Below, in pieces: positions 25,410 to 33,055 of a stretch of DNA of 41,089 nt. Below the pieces are notes generated by a model. That model was not told the DNA's origin. It was given only the letters and a program-made list of their open reading frames with translations, and did no database searches. The DNA is from Bradyrhizobium cytisi (GTDB lineage: Bacteria > Pseudomonadota > Alphaproteobacteria > Rhizobiales > Xanthobacteraceae): contig NZ_VSSR01000077.1 in assembly GCF_008123515.1 (NCBI RefSeq), forward strand, positions 1 through 41,089. Reading direction: 5' to 3'. Each line of letters begins with the position of its first letter. Position 1 is the first letter of the stretch. The position numbers and the translations under genes were made by a program.

Positions 25410-26000
25410 CTCGTCCTCGCGGCATGTTTTGCCCGAGCTATGCGCTCCTCTTCACACCCTCGTCCTGACGGAAAAGGGCGCAGGGAAGACCGGGCGCCGG
25501 CTGGCACCCATAAAACCCCCATGCGAAAATGATGCACACGCAATGCACAGGGGAGACACAGGGCAACCGAAACTCGGCCTGGTTGACGGCTTATGCGCGC
25601 TCTCCCCGGAGACGAATTCCTTTTGCCTCCGTCGCGATCGCGAAATTCACGACCATCGCGCCGGTTGACGCGATGACGCCTTCGCAAACGCTTGACCGTA
25701 GCGACGACGGCCAGGACCACGCGGTTTCGCCGTACGCAGGCATCCTGCTTCGCCAGGAGGCTTCGCAGGATACGGTCCTGCTCTGCCAACAACTCCGCAA
25801 GTATGGGCGCCGTTCGTCGACGCGGTTCGCGCCATGCTCACGAGGTTCATCTCGCCCTGCACGCTCGATTCCGCCTTGACGCCGCCCGCGTCCACCGCAA
25901 CCCAGCCCGCGTTTCGTGACGACGTACGACCGCCCCTTTTGTGGACTGGGATGGCCGACACATACGACATTTCCGAATTTCGGTAAAGTGGAATATTTTT
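25410..26000. repeat. Gene-free block resembling a dispersed Bradyrhizobium repeat
   Basis: The 810 bases between 25256 and 26065 hold no frame with a ribosome site or recognisable domain. The stretch from about 25410 to 26000 recalls a sequence I have seen repeatedly in Bradyrhizobium genomes, where it gives rise to spurious short protein predictions in several frames. Its right end (25972-25999) is the 28-base motif also found at 131-158. It shows no terminal inverted repeats or transposase. That it is a multi-copy element is from memory; only the 28-base duplication is shown here. Confidence 0.45.
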
Positions 26001-26065
26001 GATATAGCGGCTTGACAGCGGGTTTACTGTTTCGTCCGACTGCACGCTGGTGCGGCCGAACCGGA

Positions 26066-27025
26066 TCAAGCTGCAGGCCTTTCGGGAGCCTCCCCGCTGA
26101 GTTCCCGGCTTTTGCGCCACTGAGCCGGCGTGATGCCCATGTGGCTCTTGAAGGCGCGCTGGAACGCCGCTTCGGATTGATACCCGACAGCTTCCGCCAC
26201 GGCGCCCGTCGAAAGCGAAGATTTTTTCAGTTCGTTCGCGGCGAGCGCCATCCGGATATCGGTCAGGAGATCAGCGGCTGAGCGCCCGAGCTTCTCCTGG
26301 AATTGCCGCGCGAGCGTGGCTCGCGACATGCCGCACAGACGCGCCAGTTCGGGCAGCGACCATGCGCGCGCCGGCTCCTTGAACAGGGCGGCTACCGCCG
26401 GCGCGAGACGCGGATGACCGGCTAATGCGAGCAGACCGCGTGGCGCGTCGTCCGTCAGGCTGGCGAGCCGCAGCACCAGCGCGAACATCGCGCTCGACAG
26501 CGCGTTCAACATCGCACGTCCACCGAGGCGATCGCCTGCGGACTCGCTGCGCATCAAGGCGACGAGACCGGCGAGTTGCCCCGCCGTGTCTCTGTCGCCA
26601 GCGTCAGAGCCGGCATGCACGACGAGGCGCGGTGGCAGATAGCTACGTAGCAGGCGGTCATGCGGCGGCGCGATGGCAAAGTGTCCGCACAACAGATCGA
26701 GCCGTTCCTCCGAGCCGGGATTTTCGCTGATCGTGAAATTGAGAGATGCGCGATTGCGCGCCGGCAGCGGCACGGCCCCGCTGCCATCGTGCATGACGTG
26801 TCGGGGATTGCCCGGAAGCAGCAGGATGTCGCCGGGCTTAAGCTTGAGCGGCCGGCCCCCCGCCGGATCGTCCAGCATCGCCGAGCCGGCAAGCACGGCG
26901 TGATACGGAATTTCGTTCGGCTCGCCCGGCCCCTGGTCGATGCGCCACGGCGCGCCGTAGGCGCAGCGCAGGTCGAGCCGTCCGCGCACGGGCATCATCT
27001 CGAACAGCCGGCTCAGCCAATCCAT
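26066..27025 (-). CDS. AraC family regulator, RclR-like
   Basis: A 319-residue activator with an N-terminal cupin (AraC cupin_6 type: LKLKPGDILLLPGNPRHVMH) and two C-terminal helix-turn-helix motifs (SLPELARLCGMSRATLARQF and AVAEAVGYQSEAAFQRAF). The start MDWLSRLF and overall pattern match my recollection of E. coli RclR, the regulator oxidised by hypochlorous acid. RclR senses through Cys21 and Cys89; here Cys21 is at the same position and Cys113 (LDLLCGHF) aligns with Cys89. ATG 27025 has AGGAG at ideal spacing; the frame runs open far upstream but that part is noise. It is divergent from the AhpD-like and DUF417 genes, its presumed targets. Confidence 0.85.
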   Translation of the reverse strand: MDWLSRLFEMMPVRGRLDLRCAYGAPWRIDQGPGEPNEIPYHAVLAGSAMLDDPAGGRPLKLKPGDILLLPGNPRHVMHDGSGAVPLPARNRASLNFTISENPGSEERLDLLCGHFAIAPPHDRLLRSYLPPRLVVHAGSDAGDRDTAGQLAGLVALMRSESAGDRLGGRAMLNALSSAMFALVLRLASLTDDAPRGLLALAGHPRLAPAVAALFKEPARAWSLPELARLCGMSRATLARQFQEKLGRSAADLLTDIRMALAANELKKSSLSTGAVAEAVGYQSEAAFQRAFKSHMGITPAQWRKSRELSGEAPERPAA

Positions 27026-27046
27026 GCGGTCTCCTAAGACCATCTC

Positions 27047-27077
27047 ATCTCGAGACGTTTGAGCATATAATCGAGAT
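27047..27077. promoter_or_regulatory. AT-rich control region with inverted repeat between the RclR-like and AhpD-like genes
   Basis: ATCTCGA (27047-27053) and TCGAGAT (27071-27077) form an inverted repeat; the left arm overlaps the palindrome TCTCGAGA (27048-27055). TATAAT is at 27066-27071 and TTGACA at 27081-27086, but no pair with standard spacing can be assigned. The 132-base divergent gap is clearly AT-richer than its surroundings. It is the probable binding and promoter region for both directions. Confidence 0.4.
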
Positions 27078-27157
27078 TTATTGACATTCAAAGTATCAGT
27101 TCGCGACCCTATTGTCACTCCGCAATCGTTCACCAACCCGAACCAAGGAGTGGCACC

Positions 27158-27694
27158 ATGTCCCGTCTTTCCGTTCCCCGTATCGACTCCGCAACCGGCG
27201 CGACCGCTGAAATCTATGCTCAGATCAAGAAGGCGATCGGTAGCGTGCCCAACACCTTTGCCGCGATCGGCGCCCATGGGCCGGACGCGCTCAAGGCCAT
27301 CCTGCTTGCCGACAGCGTGCTCGCGTCGGGCACGCTCGCGAAGCGCGACCAGGAAACCATCAAGCTTGCCATCTCCGAGGTCGCCGGCTGCGACTACTGC
27401 GTCGCCGCGCACAGCCTGCTTGGAAAACTCGCGGGCCTGAAGCCCGACGAGTTGAAGAAGATCCGCGAGCGCCGGGCGACCGGCGATGACAAGCGCGATG
27501 CGCTGATCCGCTTCGTCCGCAAGCTCGCGCAATCCAGTGGCACTGTCAGCGACGCGGATTTCGCCGCGATCAAGGCTGCCGGCTACACCGACGCGCAACT
27601 CGTCGAGATCAGCCTTGCCTTCGCGACCACCGTCTTCACCAACGTGTTCAACCGCATCAACGACACCGAGATCGACTTTCCCGCGCTCGCCTGA
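27158..27694 (+). CDS. Carboxymuconolactone decarboxylase/AhpD-like peroxidase family protein
   Basis: A 178-residue all-helical CMD-domain protein. The AhpD redox signature is complete: Glu74, then Cys78-x-x-Cys81 and His85 (SEVAGCDYCVAAHS). This favours a thiol peroxidase/disulfide reductase role over lactone decarboxylation. ATG 27158 has AAGGAG upstream. It is the first gene of an operon with a DUF417 membrane protein, divergent from an RclR-like regulator, so it probably handles reactive chlorine, peroxide or electrophile stress. A second CMD-type helix region (about 120-178) lacks cysteines. Confidence 0.87.
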   Translation: MSRLSVPRIDSATGATAEIYAQIKKAIGSVPNTFAAIGAHGPDALKAILLADSVLASGTLAKRDQETIKLAISEVAGCDYCVAAHSLLGKLAGLKPDELKKIRERRATGDDKRDALIRFVRKLAQSSGTVSDADFAAIKAAGYTDAQLVEISLAFATTVFTNVFNRINDTEIDFPALA

Positions 27695-27736
27695 AGCGAC
27701 TGCGCCAGTCAGATCTTGAATGAAAGGATCACGACA

Positions 27737-28234
27737 ATGACCGCGATAACCAGCAACATGCAAAATCCGTTTGTCCGCGCACTGCAAAAGTCCGGCCTGC
27801 TTGCGAAGGATCTCGACTACCACGTCGTTCGAGCGTCGATGGTGATCATGTTTCTCTTCTTCGGTTACCAGAAGTGGTTCCCGTATGAATTCGAGCGACT
27901 GGTCCCGTTCATCAGCAACGGGCCGCTAATCTGGTGGCTCTATCCCGTCTTCGGTCACGCGGGCGCCAGCTATTTCCTTGGCGCTTCGGAGTGGACGTTC
28001 GGGACGCTGTTGCTCGCCGGCTTCTGGAACACGCGGCTCGGCGCCCTCGGCTCGACCGGTACCTTCATCGCGACGGTCACGATCATTCCGTTCATGCCGG
28101 ATGGCTGGGACGTCGCTGCGGGAGGATTCCCCGCGATGACCGGCAACGTCCCCTTCCTGATGAAGGACGTCGTCCTGCTGGCGGTATCGTTCTATCTGCT
28201 GAGGCGGGATGTGGTTCGGCTGATCCGGCAATAG
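27737..28234 (+). CDS. DUF417 inner-membrane protein, RclC/YkgB-like
   Basis: A 165-residue membrane protein of the DUF417 family (E. coli RclC/YkgC-cluster and YkgB). Four helices are visible: VVRASMVIMFLFFGYQKW, LIWWLYPVFGHAGASYFLG, WTFGTLLLAGFW to FIATVTIIPFM, and FLMKDVVLLAVSFYLLRR, with the family motif FGYQKWFPYE. RclC is needed for growth under reactive chlorine stress, but its activity is not known. ATG 27737 has AAAGGA upstream; a TTG at 27716 is possible. It follows the AhpD-like gene by 42 bases in what is surely one transcript. Confidence 0.85.
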   Translation: MTAITSNMQNPFVRALQKSGLLAKDLDYHVVRASMVIMFLFFGYQKWFPYEFERLVPFISNGPLIWWLYPVFGHAGASYFLGASEWTFGTLLLAGFWNTRLGALGSTGTFIATVTIIPFMPDGWDVAAGGFPAMTGNVPFLMKDVVLLAVSFYLLRRDVVRLIRQ

Positions 28235-28266
28235 GATTTGGGATCTATCATTCGGTGGCGGCGGTC

Positions 28267-28431
28267 CGTTCGCTCGGCGGGCCTGCCGTCACGGTAGACA
28301 CTGCGCCGCGGCTCGACAAATTTTTCAAGACTGGCGCCGTGTTCCGGATGAACATTCAGACACGCTTCGATCTCGAAACCGCAGAAGACGCGCTCGCATG
28401 GCGAATCAAGAAGATCGCGGCTTACGGTTGA
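28267..28431 (+). pseudogene. C-terminal remnant of a HigA-type antitoxin
   Basis: The frame across this stretch reads AVTVDTAPRLDKFFKTG, then RMNIQTRFDLETAEDAL and a basic end, stopping at 28431. This matches the C-terminal half of HigA/VapI-type antitoxins (pattern VTADTALRL-FF-T--FW-N-Q-RYDLE-A). The N-terminal helix-turn-helix is gone: upstream the frame runs straight into the DUF417 gene without a start or ribosome site. No HigB toxin gene is nearby. It is a broken leftover, conceivably a trace of a lost toxin-antitoxin module. Confidence 0.65.
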
Positions 28432-28506
28432 TCGGGAGATTCTCACTCCGCGAATCGGTGAACAGCGCTTATCATGCGGAGCAATATTCCGCCTCCGGAG
28501 AGTTCC

Positions 28507-29217
28507 ATGGCGTTGCTCCACACTCAACGGCAATTAACGCTACCCTGGGGCGGCGAATGTCGCTCGACACGCGATGATCTTCTCGCCCGGTATCTTCACC
28601 TGCGGGAAATCTCGAAACGCCTTCATGACGAGGTGCTCAAGTCGATATCTGATGACACGCTGCTGGATCGTGCACGTCGCCTGGAATTGGCGCAAGGGAG
28701 GACATTGGCTCTCGAAGACCCGGACGAGGTGTATTATATCTATGACTTGGCGATCTACACCGCACCGGCCGATCGTTCCCGCGCGATCGATCGCTATGCG
28801 AAATCGGCCAGGTTCGAAGCGCAGTCTGACGAGCGGCGAATGCTGGAGGCGATGCGCGCCTCGCAATTCGCGATACTCATGGTCGAGCGACGTCACGACA
28901 CGGTAGGCCTGATCGCAACCGATATCCTTCGGAATTCCAAGGTATGGCTGATCGACGTCGGGCTCGAGCATTCGATGGACAGCGGACAATTATTCGCGAC
29001 CCGGTTGCTCACCGTCGAGACGTTCTCGATGACAGCCGGCGTCAACGTGCCGTTCGAGATCGATATGCTCGAACCGATCTGCATGATGCTGCCGCGGCGC
29101 GTGGCCGACAGCAAGCTGAGCCAGGTCGCCGACGACAGACGTTTTGCGGAAGCCGTATACAAGGTGGGGTTGGCCGACGGCGTCATGGATCGCCTGGCCT
29201 ACGTCGAGCCCGGCTGA
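28507..29217 (+). CDS. Conserved hypothetical protein, 236 aa
   Basis: ATG 28507 has a GGAG site, and codon use is normal for the window. The protein is soluble, with a helical first third (ARYLHLREISKRLHDEVLKS) and a mixed alpha/beta centre and C-terminus (YYIYDLAIYTAP, AIDRYAKSARFEAQSDERRMLEAM, FAILMVERRHDTVGLIATDIL). I recall similar proteins in alphaproteobacteria, sometimes near or fused to SEC-C motifs. It is followed by a SEC-C protein gene after 117 bases. I assign no function. Confidence 0.72.
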   Translation: MALLHTQRQLTLPWGGECRSTRDDLLARYLHLREISKRLHDEVLKSISDDTLLDRARRLELAQGRTLALEDPDEVYYIYDLAIYTAPADRSRAIDRYAKSARFEAQSDERRMLEAMRASQFAILMVERRHDTVGLIATDILRNSKVWLIDVGLEHSMDSGQLFATRLLTVETFSMTAGVNVPFEIDMLEPICMMLPRRVADSKLSQVADDRRFAEAVYKVGLADGVMDRLAYVEPG

Positions 29218-29334
29218 GCTGGTTGATTCATTCAATGCCCTCTAGTCGAAGAACTCGCTAATCTGAGGCTCTCGGTTCACCCGGCGGAGCGACATTGCGG
29301 GGTCGCTCGGGCAGGATGTGTGAAGGCGTGCTCC

Positions 29335-29916
29335 ATGGTCAATCCTCAGAGAAGTGTCGGACGAAACGACCCCTGCCCCTGCGGCAGCGGCATGAAATTC
29401 AAGAAGTGCTGCCTCAATTCACAACGCCTGGACGAGCCGTCGTCCGGATTGCAGCGAGCTGATCCGCAAGCGCGCGACGTTTCCCGAACAGCGATCGAGC
29501 AAGAGAAAGGCGCGACCTGGCGATATGATCCATTCGTGGAGCCACGCCCGGATCGGTGGCTTGCGCTGGAAGAAGAAGAGCGGGTCGATCTCGTATTGGC
29601 GTATCATCGACATGCTGGCATCCGCCTCCCGCGGGAGAAATTGCACGCTGTCATTCACGCCGTTGTCGAGAGCCAGATTGCGGATGCCGAGCTGCCGGTG
29701 CGAGGAACCGCGCAGCGATTGATGTCCGAAGGGCTCGATCGTCACGAAGCCATACATGCGATCGGCTCTGTGCTTGCCGGACATATCAACGATCTGATGC
29801 GCGGCATCAAATCGGACGGCAACGACCTGGACACCACGTCCGGCCACGATCCGAATGAGGCCTATTTCGCTGAGCTCGAAGCTTTGACCGCAGAAGGGTG
29901 GCGCCGGTCGGCCTGA
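29335..29916 (+). CDS. SEC-C motif protein with DUF1841-like C-terminal domain
   Basis: A 193-residue protein. Residues 7-28 are a full SEC-C zinc motif (GRNDPCPCGSGMKFKKCC, ligands Cys14, Cys16, Cys25, Cys26), as found at the end of SecA and in many small proteins. The rest contains KLHAVIHAVVESQIAD, RLMSEGLDRHEAIHAIGSVLAGHI, which has the DUF1841 pattern. ATG 29335 has GAAGG at good spacing; a GTG at 29320 is possible but its AGGA is too close. A role in protein quality control or metal-dependent partner binding is only a guess. It keeps intact the zinc motif that the broken gene at 3030-3719 also carries. Confidence 0.8.
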   Translation: MVNPQRSVGRNDPCPCGSGMKFKKCCLNSQRLDEPSSGLQRADPQARDVSRTAIEQEKGATWRYDPFVEPRPDRWLALEEEERVDLVLAYHRHAGIRLPREKLHAVIHAVVESQIADAELPVRGTAQRLMSEGLDRHEAIHAIGSVLAGHINDLMRGIKSDGNDLDTTSGHDPNEAYFAELEALTAEGWRRSA

Positions 29917-30062
29917 TCGGCGCGTCAACGCCTCGAAATGGCGCGCCCTCGAGGAATCGACTTCGGTCCCAACCTTCAGGGGACGAGGTGAACAACGTGC
30001 AGCTCCCCAGGTTCTCCGCGCAGTCAAAAGCTCCGGGCCAAGGCCCGGAGGTCGCGACGAGG

Positions 30063-30091
30063 GAAAAATTGTCGCCCGGTTGTGAGGCGAC
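30063..30091 (-). terminator. Rho-independent terminator of the zinc-ribbon/RNA ligase operon
   Basis: Read on the minus strand, the six-base stem GTCGCC/GGCGAC (30091-30086 and 30076-30071) is followed by AATTTTT, seven bases after the stop at 30098. A second, perfect 9-base hairpin (CTCCGGGCC/GGCCCGGAG at 30031-30050, followed by CTTTTG on the minus strand) lies 20 bases further and could back it up. Outside these, 29917-30097 shows nothing else. Confidence 0.65.
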
Positions 30092-30097
30092 AACCAG

Positions 30098-30631
30098 CTA
30101 CTGCGCCAATCTCCGCTCGGCGACGATCCGTACAGGCGGAAACGCAACGCAATCCACCACGTCGAACATCACTTCGATGCTGCGATCGAACGCCTGAGCA
30201 AAGGCAATCGCATCGTTGCGCCGTTCGTCGGCGATATGCATGCCGAGCGTGCAGTGCGGGGTCCATGTTCCCGGCCGGTAATGCGGACGGCAATGCGCCG
30301 GGTCGATTGCGGCGCTGATGGAGCTGTGGATGCGGGTTAGCGCCGCATTGGAGATCGGCTCCGCCCAGAGAACGAACGGCGAGCCTTCGAACCAACGAAG
30401 TCGTTTGAACTCGATGCGCAACTGCGCCTCGTCGGCGACAGCGGCCCGCATCGCGCCCCATGCGGTTTTCTCGTCGATCTCAGGCGCATCGTAGATCGCA
30501 AATGTAAGATGCGGCCGGTAGCCGAGCGCACGCATCGACGGCTCGGCTTCGAACGCAGCGACGTGATCCCACAGCCGCTCGATCTCCCTGGCTGAACCGT
30601 TGTCGGCTCGGATGTTGATCGCTAACGCCAC
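30098..30631 (-). CDS. 2'-5' RNA ligase family (2H phosphoesterase) protein
   Basis: A 177-residue protein with the two H-x-T-x motifs that define the 2H superfamily: PHLTF (His41) and PHCTL (His126). Members such as ThpR/LigT cleave or join 2'-5' phosphodiester bonds or hydrolyse cyclic phosphates in RNA or nucleotides. The chosen start is a GTG at 30631 giving MALAINIRAD; the frame is open further upstream but overlaps the previous gene and is unlike the family. It lies 46 bases after the zinc-ribbon protein gene, so they are co-transcribed, and it is followed by a terminator. The partner RNA is unknown. Confidence 0.83.
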   Translation of the reverse strand: MALAINIRADNGSAREIERLWDHVAAFEAEPSMRALGYRPHLTFAIYDAPEIDEKTAWGAMRAAVADEAQLRIEFKRLRWFEGSPFVLWAEPISNAALTRIHSSISAAIDPAHCRPHYRPGTWTPHCTLGMHIADERRNDAIAFAQAFDRSIEVMFDVVDCVAFPPVRIVAERRLAQ

Positions 30632-30677
30632 CGGCTTACCCGACGGGCGAAGCGGGGACGCAGAGTGCTGCCGGCCA

Positions 30678-31397
30678 TCAGCCGCCTCCGGGCGCGGGAG
30701 TTGGTCGGGCCGCATCCGCTGCGGCCTGGGGCTCGACCAGCAGCCCCTGTCGTTCGTAGCGGCGGCGGGTCTTGCTGAAGCGTACGACGACGGCATATCG
30801 GGTGCTCCTCGCCTTGGCGCGCCGCGTCAGCAGAGCCTCGCCCGCGGGAAGAAATTCGAGATCGTCGAGGCCAGCGCAGCGCAAGCATGCCGGGCCGGGA
30901 GTCTCCATCATCAGGAGATCGCCGGTGCCGCCGCACCGATGGCATGTCCAGTCCGCTTTCAACGGTTGAACAACGACCAGCTCCGGGGCACGACTCACCT
31001 TTTCCGCCAGGCGCTCGCGCTTCTTCTCGGAAAGTTCCGGCGACACCCAATGTGTGCGGTACGACTCCTCGAGAGCCGGATCACCGCTGCGGCTGAATCG
31101 GAGCGGTTGGCGACGCGGCGTACGCGCGACATATTCCGTCGGGTTTGCGAGCAGTCCCTGCGCGGTCGCCCAAGACCGGAACAGCCGCATGGCTTCCGAG
31201 ACGCGCGCCGGATCGGTCGGGATAGCCTCCTCAAGGCAGTCGACCTGGCCACGGCGCCAACGCTCCGCCGCTCCAGGGTCAAGCCATCCGATCCCGACGA
31301 GAATATCGATGGCACTTGCAAAGTGCCGGGCGGCAAGCGAGGCCTCAGCCGACCTGACGACGCGATCAGCAAGGGGAACCTTATTCTTCCGGCTCAT
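30678..31397 (-). CDS. Zinc-ribbon protein resembling the DUF2293 family
   Basis: A 239-residue protein with an N-terminal helical region (about 1-100) and a zinc ribbon Cys152-x2-Cys155...Cys171-x2-Cys174 (CHRCGGTGDLL to CLRCAGL). After it comes a basic block LEFLPAGEALLTRRAKARSTRYAVVVRFSKTRRRYERQG that I recall from DUF2293 proteins of rhizobia and actinobacteria. That block could bind nucleic acid. The ATG at 31397 has only a weak GAG upstream. It is first in an operon with the 2'-5' RNA ligase-like gene, which would fit an RNA-related role. Function unproven. Confidence 0.72.
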   Translation of the reverse strand: MSRKNKVPLADRVVRSAEASLAARHFASAIDILVGIGWLDPGAAERWRRGQVDCLEEAIPTDPARVSEAMRLFRSWATAQGLLANPTEYVARTPRRQPLRFSRSGDPALEESYRTHWVSPELSEKKRERLAEKVSRAPELVVVQPLKADWTCHRCGGTGDLLMMETPGPACLRCAGLDDLEFLPAGEALLTRRAKARSTRYAVVVRFSKTRRRYERQGLLVEPQAAADAARPTPAPGGG

Positions 31398-31684
31398 GGT
31401 GACTCAACCAAATCCGCTGCAAACCACGACCAGCCCGCCATTCCGGGAAAAACGAGCTACGAAAGCCCTGCCACACGCCATCTTGCCGGGATTCAAAGGC
31501 TGATGATCGGGAGTTTCAAGTGGAAATTTTCCGAGCCGCTCGTATCTCGGTCAGCCACTACGAAGGATCGGTTTCGAACCCATGCAACCCGCCGTGAAGC
31601 TGCTCCGCCGTCTTCTCGCCCCCATTGTCATTCAGTGAGCTAGGCGGGGTGGCGCTACGGTGGGCAAAGTTCCAAAGGTTCCGT
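31398..31684. other. Intergenic region between divergent genes, no clear gene
   Basis: 287 bases. Two short plus-strand frames exist: 35 codons from the ATG at 31396, which overlaps the divergent start, and 18 codons starting MQPAVKLLRRLL at about 31581. Neither has a ribosome site. The stretch must hold promoters for the zinc-ribbon operon (minus) and the lipoprotein gene (plus), but I find no convincing -35/-10 pair. Confidence 0.5.
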
Positions 31685-32710
31685 GTGATCGTCCGACGTA
31701 TTCTGCAACGCGACTCCTGTCATTCTATTTCGCGCCGCGCGCTCCTCGGCGGAATTTTGTCGGCGGGAAGTGCCCTCGCGCTCGGCGGATGCGCCGGCCT
31801 GAGTGCGGCCGGCGCGCGCTTCGACGCGTCGTCCCTCTCGGCTGACCCCACATTGCTTGTCACCACCACGCGCAAGCCCGTGAACGGCGGTCGCACGAAA
31901 CCCTGGTTCGGGCCGGAGCGCGCCACGACCATGACAGTCGCGCGAGCGAAGCTGGTGGCGCCGGACGAGGGCCGTCTTTCTCTCGCGTCGGTTGGAATTG
32001 GCGATTGGCGCCTTGACCGGGTCGAACCGGTGTCGGCCGACGTTGGCGATCTCGTTGCGCAGGCCGGCGGAGGAGACGTGCTGATCTATGTGCACGGCTT
32101 CAAGCAGACATTCGAGACGGCGGTGCTCGATGGCGCCCATCTCTCCGATGGGATCAAGTTTCGCGGCCGGACCATGGTGTTCTCCTGGCCCTCCAAAGCA
32201 GGACTATTCGACTACGCCTACGACCGCGACAGCGCGATGTGGTCCCGCGACGATTTCGAACGCGTGCTCTCTGCGCTGGTGTCGGCGCCAGGCGGCGGCC
32301 GCGTGCACATCGTTGCGCACAGCATGGGAACCATGCTGACGCTCGAAAGCCTGCGTCAGCTCTATGCGCGATACGGCGACACAGTCACGGGCAAGATCGG
32401 CGCGGTCGTGTTTGCCGCGCCTGATATCGACATGGATGTGTTCTCGTCGGCGATCCAGCGCATCGGTCCGCTTGCCGGAAAGATTACCGTGATCGCCGCG
32501 ACGAACGATCGCGCGCTGGCACTGTCGGGACAGATCGCAGGCGGAATGACCAGGGTCGGCGCCGCCGAGAAGGCCGCCATCGCGCGGCTCGGTGTGCGCG
32601 TGGTCGATGCCTCGCAGGAAGGCTGGGGCATCATCAACCACGATCTGTTTCTGTCCAATGCGGAAGTGCAGCGGGTGATCCGCCGCTCGATCGACGGCAC
32701 GACCGCGTAA
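31685..32710 (+). CDS. Lipoprotein alpha/beta hydrolase (DUF900-type)
   Basis: A 341-residue secreted hydrolase. The signal region has a twin-arginine-like ISRRALLGG (Arg17-Arg18), a hydrophobic stretch and a lipobox LGGC with Cys36. It is probably exported, perhaps folded by Tat, and lipid-anchored. The mature part has the DUF900 hydrolase pattern: VLIYVHGFKQTFETAV, FSWPSKAGLFDYAYDRDSA, the nucleophile elbow AHSMGTML and AAPDIDMDVF. The C-terminal His lies near GIINHDLF. The chosen start is a GTG at 31685 with AAGG upstream; the frame is open earlier. Substrate unknown; esterase or lipase activity on envelope or extracellular esters is plausible. Confidence 0.82.
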   Translation: MIVRRILQRDSCHSISRRALLGGILSAGSALALGGCAGLSAAGARFDASSLSADPTLLVTTTRKPVNGGRTKPWFGPERATTMTVARAKLVAPDEGRLSLASVGIGDWRLDRVEPVSADVGDLVAQAGGGDVLIYVHGFKQTFETAVLDGAHLSDGIKFRGRTMVFSWPSKAGLFDYAYDRDSAMWSRDDFERVLSALVSAPGGGRVHIVAHSMGTMLTLESLRQLYARYGDTVTGKIGAVVFAAPDIDMDVFSSAIQRIGPLAGKITVIAATNDRALALSGQIAGGMTRVGAAEKAAIARLGVRVVDASQEGWGIINHDLFLSNAEVQRVIRRSIDGTTA

Positions 32711-32837
32711 GAGAGCGCCTGGACGGCGAAAGCTCGTGGGCACGCTGGTTGCGGCTACAAGCGGAAAAACGGCCGGGTTTCGGAATGCCCGGTCTCGTAC
32801 GCAAATGGCGCGCCGTTCAGAATAAAACTACGAACTC

Positions 32838-32862
32838 TTATGTAATTGAAATCGCTACATAA
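32838..32862. promoter_or_regulatory. AT-rich inverted repeat upstream of the YbaK gene
   Basis: TTATGTA (32838-32844) and TACATAA (32856-32862) form a perfect 7-base inverted repeat with an 11-base spacer in an AT-rich patch, about 195 bases before the YbaK-like start. It has the size of a regulator site. The rest of the 345-base gap 32711-33055 holds only a weak CCGGG/CCCGG hairpin near 32775-32792 and no supported gene. Confidence 0.35.
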
Positions 32863-33055
32863 CCTCGACGCAAACCCTGCATGCGATGCTCGCATGTGCT
32901 CAAAGGACAGCAGCCAGAGCCCGTCAACGAATTGCGGCTTGCCGATGAAAGACCTATGTTGGATTCATAGTCAGGCAGCCGCCCATCGCGTGGTGAGAGT
33001 CTGCTGGGATGACCCTCACGGTGGATGGTTTGCATTCCGCATCGGAGGTGATGTC

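Noticed and set aside
25647..26120. Minus-strand 157-codon frame through the repeat-like block
   Set aside because: Matches the kind of spurious translation seen from dispersed Bradyrhizobium repeats; no ribosome site, and Arg/Ser/Gly-rich.
27026..27823. N-terminal extension of the AraC regulator frame
   Set aside because: It overlaps the AhpD-like gene antisense, has no domain, and the ATG at 27025 has an ideal AGGAG site and matches the RclR start.
31396..31637. Two micro-frames (35 and 18 codons) upstream of the lipoprotein gene
   Set aside because: No ribosome sites; unlike the 22-residue lysine-rich gene they have no terminator or composition signal.
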